Part shown: in pieces, positions 1 through 4,628 of the stretch
Position numbering within the stretch: position 1 is the stretch's first letter
Layout of the letters: every line of letters starts with the position of its first letter
NCBI GenBank assembly: GCA_003445735.1
Contig: DMCR01000074.1
Location: 3,340 to 9,403, forward strand
Source: Cryomorphaceae bacterium
GTDB lineage: Bacteria > Bacteroidota > Bacteroidia > Flavobacteriales > Schleiferiaceae
Direction of reading: 5' to 3'
Length of the DNA stretch: 6,064 bases
The notes under the pieces: model-generated
What the model was told of the DNA's origin: nothing
What the model saw: only the letters and a program-made list of their open reading frames with translations
The model's database searches: none
Translations under genes and position numbers: made by a program

Positions 1-8
1 ATCTGTTT

Positions 9-41
9 TTTGAATGAGAAATAAAATTCCACCTAATTTTG
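9..41 (+). promoter_or_regulatory. Candidate Bacteroidota-type promoter for the Lrp-family gene
   Basis: A TTTG at 9-12 is followed, after 21 nt, by TAATTTTG at 34-41. The second element matches all fixed positions of TAnnTTTG, the -7 element of the Bacteroidota primary sigma factor, and the spacing fits the known TTTG/-33 to -7 distance. Transcription would start around position 45-50 and leave a leader of about 70 nt before the ATG at 118. This is inferred from motif match only, and AT-rich DNA yields such matches by chance fairly easily. Confidence 0.5.
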
Positions 42-90
42 TGCAATAATTAGCGATTTAAATTGTGAATACTGCAAAATGCTTATTCCT

Positions 91-98
91 TACTTTTG
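91..98 (+). promoter_or_regulatory. Second, weaker candidate -7 element
   Basis: TACTTTTG is another exact TAnnTTTG match, 19 nt before the ATG at 118. The nearest upstream TTG (63-65) is 25 nt away, longer than the usual spacing, so this is a poorer promoter than the one at 9-41. If used, the leader would be only about 12-15 nt. Both boxes could serve the same gene. Confidence 0.3.
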
Positions 99-117
99 AA
101 AAAGTTAACTCACACTT

Positions 118-585
118 ATGAAAATCGATAAACTCGACAAGCAAATTTTAGAGTACTTGGTCAAGGACGCTAGAAAACCATTCACCGAAATTGCCAAGGA
201 CTTATTGGTTAGCCCAGGAACTATTCACGTGCGTGTGAAGAAGATGGAATCTTTAGGGGTCATCAAGAGTACCTCTATCAGCGTGAATTACGAAAAACTT
301 GGCTTTGGATTTATTGCCTACGTAGGTCTGTATACTAAGCGGTCATTGTCTTCACCAGATATCATCGAGCTCTTGCGCGAAGTGCCTGAAGTCACTGTAG
401 CTCATTTAGCTACAGGTAAATACGGGATTTTCTGTAAGATTCGTTGCCGCGATGCCTCTCACGCTAAGGAGGTGATCTTCCGCATTAACGATATTGAAGG
501 TGTAGAGAACACCGAGAGCATGATCAGTCTTGAAGAAAGCATCAACTCTAACGCTGGTTTACTGCAACTCATCATTAACGAATAG
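118..585 (+). CDS. Lrp/AsnC-family transcriptional regulator
   Basis: This is a 155-residue DNA-binding regulator of the feast/famine (Lrp/AsnC) family, which senses amino acids or related metabolites. Residues 3-63 form the N-terminal winged helix-turn-helix. It opens with the family hallmark LDKQILEYLVKDARKPFTEI, and the recognition helix lies near VSPGTIHVRVKKME. Residues 65-140 form the RAM effector-binding and oligomerisation domain, with the conserved stretch PEVTVAHLATGKYGIFCKI. Length is normal for the family (about 150-165). The ATG at 118 is the natural start because the wHTH begins two residues later; no Shine-Dalgarno sequence precedes it, as is common in Bacteroidota. It is transcribed alone, with candidate promoters at 9-41 and 91-98 and a strong terminator right after the stop. 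Many Lrp proteins repress their own gene. The effector and targets cannot be read from sequence, so no specific symbol is given. Confidence 0.93.
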   Translation: MKIDKLDKQILEYLVKDARKPFTEIAKDLLVSPGTIHVRVKKMESLGVIKSTSISVNYEKLGFGFIAYVGLYTKRSLSSPDIIELLREVPEVTVAHLATGKYGIFCKIRCRDASHAKEVIFRINDIEGVENTESMISLEESINSNAGLLQLIINE

Positions 586-615
586 AAAAAACCGGGGCGC
601 GAGCTCCGGTTTTTT
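586..615 (+). terminator. Rho-independent terminator of the Lrp-family gene
   Basis: Starting at the base after the stop codon, 586-598 pairs with 603-615 as a 13-bp stem with one G-T wobble, closed by the loop GCGA at 599-602. GCGA is a GNRA-type tetraloop, which is unusually stable. The 3' arm ends in six T (610-615) and the 5' arm begins with six A, so the T-tract is partly folded into the stem. The A/T symmetry means it could also act on minus-strand transcripts that pass the protease terminator. Confidence 0.9.
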
Positions 616-625
616 GATAGTACAC

Positions 626-635
626 CCGGCGCCGG
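626..635. repeat. 10-bp GC palindrome between convergent terminators
   Basis: CCGGCGCCGG is a perfect 10-bp palindrome in the spacer between the terminator at 586-615 and the one at 642-674. It stands out as very GC-rich in a region flanked by A/T tracts. No function can be assigned. It may be a chance sequence or a minor hairpin. Confidence 0.4.
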
Positions 636-641
636 ACGGCG

Positions 642-674
642 AAAAATAAGAGCGGGCCGCAGGCCCGCTCTTAT
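642..674 (-). terminator. Rho-independent terminator of the DegQ-type protease gene
   Basis: Read on the minus strand, 674-662 pairs with 658-646 as a perfect 13-bp stem with a GC-rich core, closed by a 3-nt loop at 659-661. It is followed by a T-tract, seen on the plus strand as AAAAA at 642-646. It lies about 25 nt past the protease stop codon at 700-702. The plus-strand side has no T-run directly after the stem, so it appears to work for the minus strand only. Confidence 0.88.
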
Positions 675-699
675 CAAAAATAAAATCTTACTCGAGTGC

Positions 700-2154
700 T
701 TACCACTCAAAGGCATAGTAATTTGCCTTGCCATTCGGCTCAAATCCTTGAATGAGGACGCCGTCCCCGGGATTGAATTGGCGTGCTAGATTTTCAAATT
801 TCTCCACCTCGTCGATGTAGATGTTGTTCAGTTTAATGATGACGAATCCTTTAGAAATCCCGGCCTTTTCGAAGCGACCCCCCAATATCTCAGAAACGCG
901 TATGCCATTGCGGATCCCTAACCTGCGTTTGTCGTTGGTACTGAGGTTTTCCAGTTCTGCACCAAAGCTTCTCAAGAGCTCTTCTTCCTTAGTCAGCATT
1001 TCTGTAGTGCCCAATTTATTCTTGAGCAACAACTCAAACTTCTTATTCTGACCATTGCGGTTCACCACAATGTCGAGTCGTTCACCCGGACGGTGTTGGC
1101 CTAGGGCTTCGGTTAAATCTGCTCCACTGCGTACTTCCTTGCCCGCCAAATTGATGATTACATCGCCTAGCCTGAGACCGGCATCGTATGCAGAACCTCC
1201 AGCGATGACATTCGCGACGTATACGCCTGAATTTACGTTGAGGTCGAGTTCAGAGGCGAGGGCAGGGGTCACTTCATTGTAGTTGATACCAATGAAGGCT
1301 CGTTGTACACGGCCAAAACCCTTTAGATCCTTGACCACCTTGAGCATGAGGTTGGAAGGCACGGCGAAGCTGTAGCCCTCGAATGAACCGCTGCGCGAGG
1401 AGATGGCAGTATTGATGCCGACCAATTCCCCTGCAGTATTGACCAAGGCCCCGCCCGAGTTTCCGGGGTTCACCGCGGCATCCGTTTGCAAGAAGCTTTC
1501 AATGGCGCTCTGCTCGTTAATGATGTTGATGTCGCGGCCTTTGGCACTGATGATGCCCGCGGTCACGGTGCTGGTGAGATTGAAAGGATTGCCCACCGCC
1601 AAGACCCATTGACCGAGGCGGACATTATCGGAATTGGCCACTTGTACATAGTTCAATTCCTTTGCCTCAATCTTCAATAGTGCAATATCCGTAGTGGGAT
1701 CCGTGCCTACCAATGTCGCCTTGTACTCATCGTTATTGGCCAAGGTAATGGTGATGTCCTTCGCCCGGTCGATTACGTGGTTATTTGTGACAATATATCC
1801 GTCCTCCGATAGAATCACGCCCGATCCGCTGCCCTGCACCTCATAGCGCTGTGGGGTAGAGGGACGCCCGAAAAACAGATCATTGAACGGGTTGTAGTAA
1901 TTCTGCACGCGCTCTGCCGTGGTTTTGACGTGTACTACGGCTTCCACCGTTCGCTCCGCCGCGCCCACAAAATCCGAGGGCATGGCTGTGGTGGCTGCAC
2001 TGAGGTTGGTGCGCTGGGCGGGAGGAGTTTCGCGTTCTTGGATAATGACCGTTTTACCGGAGTAGCCCATCAGATGTGCACCGCCCAATGCGATAGCTGC
2101 ACCCCCGAGGGTAGTGAAAAATAAAAGACCTAGAGTTTTCGTTGTGACTTTCAT
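700..2154 (-). CDS. degQ: Do/DegQ-family periplasmic serine endoprotease (HtrA type) with two PDZ domains
   Basis: This is an envelope quality-control protease that degrades, and may also hold, misfolded exported proteins. With the ATG at 2154 it has 484 residues, close to E. coli DegP/DegQ (about 455-475). Residues 1-30 are hydrophobic and act as a signal peptide or membrane anchor. The trypsin-like domain spans about 100-275 with the full catalytic triad: His126 in TNNHVID, Asp156 in TDIALLKI and Ser233 in GNSGGAL. PDZ1 follows at about 283-380, with RAFIGINY as the likely peptide-binding loop, and a more divergent PDZ2 at about 390-475. An in-frame TTG at 2163 would add three residues (M-Q-A); the ATG is preferred because the signal peptide begins directly there with MKVTTK. 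It is a single-gene unit, divergent from dapF and convergent with the Lrp-family gene. The DegP versus DegQ label cannot be settled from sequence alone. Confidence 0.93.
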   Translation of the reverse strand: MKVTTKTLGLLFFTTLGGAAIALGGAHLMGYSGKTVIIQERETPPAQRTNLSAATTAMPSDFVGAAERTVEAVVHVKTTAERVQNYYNPFNDLFFGRPSTPQRYEVQGSGSGVILSEDGYIVTNNHVIDRAKDITITLANNDEYKATLVGTDPTTDIALLKIEAKELNYVQVANSDNVRLGQWVLAVGNPFNLTSTVTAGIISAKGRDINIINEQSAIESFLQTDAAVNPGNSGGALVNTAGELVGINTAISSRSGSFEGYSFAVPSNLMLKVVKDLKGFGRVQRAFIGINYNEVTPALASELDLNVNSGVYVANVIAGGSAYDAGLRLGDVIINLAGKEVRSGADLTEALGQHRPGERLDIVVNRNGQNKKFELLLKNKLGTTEMLTKEEELLRSFGAELENLSTNDKRRLGIRNGIRVSEILGGRFEKAGISKGFVIIKLNNIYIDEVEKFENLARQFNPGDGVLIQGFEPNGKANYYAFEW

Positions 2155-2193
2155 AGCCTGCAATTTTTTGATGAAGGTTCCTTATCGTATCTT

Positions 2194-2202
2194 CAAATTA
2201 TA
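2194..2202 (-). promoter_or_regulatory. Weak candidate promoter element for the DegQ-type protease
   Basis: Read on the minus strand this is TATAATTTG, about 40 nt before the ATG at 2154. It differs from TAnnTTTG by one base of spacing and also contains a TATAAT hexamer. No well-placed TTTG lies about 20 nt further upstream. It is the best -7/-10-like element in the divergent spacer for this strand, but only suggestive. Confidence 0.3.
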
Positions 2203-2236
2203 CACCAAATCAACGCAGCTTAACCGCTGAAGTGCA

Positions 2237-2244
2237 TAATTTTA
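2237..2244 (+). promoter_or_regulatory. Weak candidate -7 element for the dapF operon
   Basis: TAATTTTA matches TAnnTTTG at every fixed position but the last, and sits about 25 nt upstream of the dapF ATG. I see no good -33 TTTG partner at the expected distance. It overlaps the TTTTAAC direct repeat, so a bound regulator could block it. The assignment is tentative. Confidence 0.25.
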
Positions 2245-2256
2245 ACGCCTTTTAAC
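2240..2256 (+). repeat. TTTTAAC direct repeat upstream of dapF
   Basis: The heptamer TTTTAAC occurs at 2240-2246 and again at 2250-2256, starting exactly 10 nt apart, or about one helical turn. Each copy is followed within a few bases by CC. It lies just before the purine-rich sequence ahead of dapF. Such spacing would suit a protein binding one DNA face, but a short AT-rich repeat can also arise by chance. Confidence 0.35.
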
Positions 2257-2261
2257 ATCCT

Positions 2262-2267
2262 AAGGAG
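2262..2267 (+). promoter_or_regulatory. Shine-Dalgarno-like sequence abnormally close to the dapF start
   Basis: AAGGAG at 2262-2267 is the only strong Shine-Dalgarno match before a gene start in the window, but only 2 nt separate it from the ATG at 2270, against the usual 5-9 nt. The start cannot be moved upstream because an in-frame TAA lies at 2261-2263, nor much downstream because the conserved DapF N-terminus begins immediately. The match may therefore contribute little. Confidence 0.45.
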
Positions 2268-2269
2268 TA

Positions 2270-3034
2270 ATGGTTTATACCTTTTATAAATACCACGGTG
2301 CCGGTAATGATTTTATCCTTTTCGACAATAGGGTGGGCACGGTCCAATTATCTTCTGAGCGTATCGCCGAACTCTGCCACCGCCACTACGGCATCGGCGC
2401 GGACGGCCTTATGCTGTTGGAAAAGCCGCGCAGCGAAGGAGAGGATTTTTATATGGTCTATTACAATGCCGACGGCAACGAAAGCACCATGTGCGGCAAC
2501 GGTGGGCGTTGCGTTGCCAAGTTCGCCCAAGACCTCGGTCTCATCCAGGATAGAGCCAATTTCACAGCCATCGATGGACCGCATTGGGCCACCTTTGATG
2601 GAGATAAGGTTGCCCTTGGAATGGTCGATGCACCTGCCATTGAAGAGTGCCATGGAGGGTTTTTCATAAATACAGGTTCTCCACATCATGTTGAAAACCG
2701 TTTGGCGGGCCCCAATTTTGTATCGGTAGCCCGAGATCTTCGTAATCGTTATGGCGCCGAAGGATGTAATATCAACTTCATCCAAGCCTGCAATGACGAA
2801 TTATCCATACGAACCTACGAGCGTGGCGTAGAAGGGGAAACCCTGGCATGTGGCACTGGGGCTGTTGGTGCGGCGATGGTCGCCGTGGCGAAGCAATGGG
2901 TATCCGCCGCACCCGTGAAACTCTATGCCCAGGGCGGAGTACTAGAGGTGGATTTCAAGGGCATGGGACCCTTTACCGATGTGGTATTGAAAGGGCCCGC
3001 TGTGAAGGTATTTGAAGGAACCATAGAATTATAA
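2270..3034 (+). CDS. dapF: Diaminopimelate epimerase
   Basis: DapF converts LL-2,6-diaminopimelate to the meso form, using two cysteines as acid and base without a cofactor. Meso-diaminopimelate is the precursor of lysine and the cross-linking residue of peptidoglycan. Both catalytic cysteines are visible: Cys75 in MCGNGGRC and Cys194 in ACGTGA. Other hallmarks are the N-terminal KYHGAGNDF, the substrate-binding asparagine in YYNADGNES, and the ERG motif at 184-186. The two pseudo-symmetric halves each contribute one cysteine. At 254 residues it is slightly shorter than E. coli DapF (274), as is usual in Bacteroidota. The start is fixed by the conserved N-terminus. It is the first gene of an operon with the acetyltransferase (5-nt gap) and mltG, placing precursor supply and glycan cutting on one transcript. 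Function is very secure. Confidence 0.97.
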   Translation: MVYTFYKYHGAGNDFILFDNRVGTVQLSSERIAELCHRHYGIGADGLMLLEKPRSEGEDFYMVYYNADGNESTMCGNGGRCVAKFAQDLGLIQDRANFTAIDGPHWATFDGDKVALGMVDAPAIEECHGGFFINTGSPHHVENRLAGPNFVSVARDLRNRYGAEGCNINFIQACNDELSIRTYERGVEGETLACGTGAVGAAMVAVAKQWVSAAPVKLYAQGGVLEVDFKGMGPFTDVVLKGPAVKVFEGTIEL

Positions 3035-3039
3035 CCCAT

Positions 3040-3552
3040 ATGATATCTGTCAAAGATTTAGGCGTATTGCGCGCCCCAGAAGAGTCAGATTTGAAGTGGC
3101 TCATGAATATTGAAAATAATGCCTCGATTTGGTGCGTCAGTGCCACCAAGGAGCCTTACTCTATGCTGAATCTAAGACAGTACTTAACGCGTCACGAAAA
3201 TTTAGTAACACACGGCCAATTGCGTTTGATTCTTGACGTAGACGGCGATCCCGTGGGAGCTGTCGATTTGTTCGATTATGATCCTTTTACCAAACGAGCG
3301 GGCGTGGGCATTATGATTGAGGAAAAACATCGTGGGAAAGGTTGGTCGAAATTGGCCCTGGAAACCATGGAGCATTATGCCTATAACACTTTACATGTGG
3401 AGAATTTATACGCACATGTGCCCATGATCAATGATGCGAGTCTTGCGTTGTTTGAATCGCGTGGGTTCCGAGAAGTAGGAGTGTTGATGCATTGGATTTG
3501 GTGGGAAGGCGAGTATGTCGATGCTAAAATCTTCCAAAAGATTATCCTATGA
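3040..3552 (+). CDS. GNAT-family N-acetyltransferase (RimJ/RimL/SpeG-like), substrate unknown
   Basis: This is a 170-residue acetyl-CoA-dependent acetyltransferase spanning one complete GNAT domain. After the N-terminal strand and helices comes the core strand with VGAVDLFDYDPFTKRAGVGI at about 72-91. The acetyl-CoA pyrophosphate loop follows as R98-G-K-G101-W-S103; the last position is normally Gly or Ala, and Ser is a mild deviation. The C-terminal motif B, with N131, LALFES and RGF at 135-143, is typical. The overall pattern resembles proteins annotated as diamine or spermidine acetyltransferases, or as ribosomal-protein RimJ/RimL acetyltransferases, but no residue fixes the substrate. The ATG follows the dapF stop by 5 nt, has no clear Shine-Dalgarno sequence, and the stop overlaps the mltG start (ATGA), so translation of the three genes is probably coupled. 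A cell-wall or polyamine substrate is possible from context only. Confidence 0.9.
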   Translation: MISVKDLGVLRAPEESDLKWLMNIENNASIWCVSATKEPYSMLNLRQYLTRHENLVTHGQLRLILDVDGDPVGAVDLFDYDPFTKRAGVGIMIEEKHRGKGWSKLALETMEHYAYNTLHVENLYAHVPMINDASLALFESRGFREVGVLMHWIWWEGEYVDAKIFQKIIL

Positions 3553-4577
3553 GAAAAACCCTAGTCCTCTTGTTCGGCATTTTAGTGCCGGTTGCGATGA
3601 TTTATATCGCCTACACCGGATACAATGTGATCTTTGAGCCCAATGTGAATGATGAAAAATTGCCTTATGCACTATATGTCAATGAAGGCACCACCGCCGA
3701 GCAGCTATACGCTCAACTGTTGGAGGACGAGGTACTTCTCAATCCACAGGGGTTTTTGATGCTGGCAAAGAATAAGGGGTTGACCAAGGTGAAATCTGGT
3801 CATTATATTATCGATCAGGGTATGAGCAACAATACTTTGATTAATGCCTTAAAGGCGGGTTTACAGGAACCTATTCACATCACCTTTACCAGTGCGGATA
3901 ATTTGACAGACCTCGCGGGGAAATTGAGTAAGAAGTTGCTTGCAGATAGTACAGACCTATACAAGGCCTTGAAAGTGCCTATGGACGGATGGGAGGGTCC
4001 TTTGGCCTTAGGTGCGTTTTTGCCGGATACCTATGAGGTGTATTGGAATTCTTCTGCCAAATCCATCGCAAACAAACTCTATCAGAATACCATCGCCTTT
4101 TGGACGCCATCGCGCATCAAGCAAGCTGAAGCAATGAAAATGACTCCTGGGGAAGTCAGTACCCTCGCCAGCATCGTCATGAAGGAAAGCTCAAAGGCGA
4201 CCGATCGTCCCTTAGTGGCGCGATTGTATTTGAACAGGTTGCGGAAAGGGATGAAACTTCAGGCAGATCCTACAGTCATTTTTGCCTTAAATGAATTAAA
4301 TCCAGACCAGCCCGTACGCCGTGTATTAACCCGGGACCTGAAGTTGGAGCATCCATACAATACTTATTTAATCAATGGATTGCCGCCGGGACCTATTTGC
4401 GTGCCGGAAAAGGCGGCTTTATTGGCAGTATTGGAGGCTCCGAACCACGATTACCTCTTTATGTGTGCGAATCCAGATAACCCCGGTTATCATGCTTTTG
4501 CGCGCAATTATGCGGGTCACTTGGTCAATCAGCGTCGCTGGACCCAATATTTGGATTCGCAAAAAATTTACCGATAA
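3549..4577 (+). CDS. mltG: Endolytic transglycosylase MltG (YceG-like)
   Basis: MltG is an inner-membrane lytic transglycosylase that cuts nascent peptidoglycan strands internally, leaving 1,6-anhydro-MurNAc ends and limiting glycan length. It has 342 residues, as in E. coli (340). One membrane segment at about 4-23 is followed by a periplasmic region: a LysM-like subdomain at about 37-105, then the YceG catalytic domain to about 335. The catalytic glutamate is most likely Glu213 in ASIVMKES, aligned with the second Glu of the family motif VEKET; the first Glu of that motif is Met here. Supporting motifs are LPDTYEVYWNSS (158-169), the LYLNRLRKGMKLQADPT region (226-242), and YNTYLINGLPPGPICVP (270-286). 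The ATG overlaps the acetyltransferase stop by 4 nt, and there is no Shine-Dalgarno sequence, so coupled translation is likely. It is the last gene of the dapF operon and is followed immediately by a strong terminator. Confidence 0.95.
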   Translation: MRKTLVLLFGILVPVAMIYIAYTGYNVIFEPNVNDEKLPYALYVNEGTTAEQLYAQLLEDEVLLNPQGFLMLAKNKGLTKVKSGHYIIDQGMSNNTLINALKAGLQEPIHITFTSADNLTDLAGKLSKKLLADSTDLYKALKVPMDGWEGPLALGAFLPDTYEVYWNSSAKSIANKLYQNTIAFWTPSRIKQAEAMKMTPGEVSTLASIVMKESSKATDRPLVARLYLNRLRKGMKLQADPTVIFALNELNPDQPVRRVLTRDLKLEHPYNTYLINGLPPGPICVPEKAALLAVLEAPNHDYLFMCANPDNPGYHAFARNYAGHLVNQRRWTQYLDSQKIYR

Positions 4578-4612
4578 TTAAAAAACCGCGGCCAAGGGCC
4601 GCGGTTTTTTAA
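4578..4612. terminator. Bidirectional Rho-independent terminator between mltG and clpB
   Basis: Positions 4578-4593 pair perfectly with 4597-4612 as a 16-bp stem. The inner 8 bp are all G/C (4586-4593 with 4597-4604), the loop is AAG at 4594-4596, and the flanks are A6 and T6. Because A and T tracts lie on opposite sides, each strand yields a GC hairpin followed by a U-run. It begins directly after the mltG stop on the plus strand and lies 16 nt past the clpB stop on the minus strand, so one element serves both converging genes. Confidence 0.93.
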
Positions 4613-4628
4613 TTCGGGTTGCCTGCTT

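Noticed and set aside
459..743. A 94-codon minus-strand open frame across the end of the Lrp-family gene and the terminators
   Set aside because: It reads through two strong hairpin terminators, overlaps both real genes and gives a low-complexity basic peptide with no family resemblance.
821..2124. Several 64-76-codon plus-strand open frames opposite the DegQ-type protease
   Set aside because: All are antisense to a gene with an intact catalytic triad and PDZ domains. Their translations are Ser/Leu/Arg-rich and not protein-like.
2155..2269. A possible small RNA or riboswitch, such as a lysine riboswitch, in the leader of dapF
   Set aside because: The spacer is only 115 bp, shared by two divergent genes, with no long hairpins, terminator or riboswitch-like core. 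The best inverted repeat (CAGC/GCTG at 2216-2229) is only 4 bp.
2348..2785. A 145-codon open frame on the minus strand inside dapF
   Set aside because: It lies entirely antisense to the certain dapF gene, its translation shows no recognisable domain, and it has no promoter or ribosome site of its own. It is a by-product of the codon pattern of dapF.
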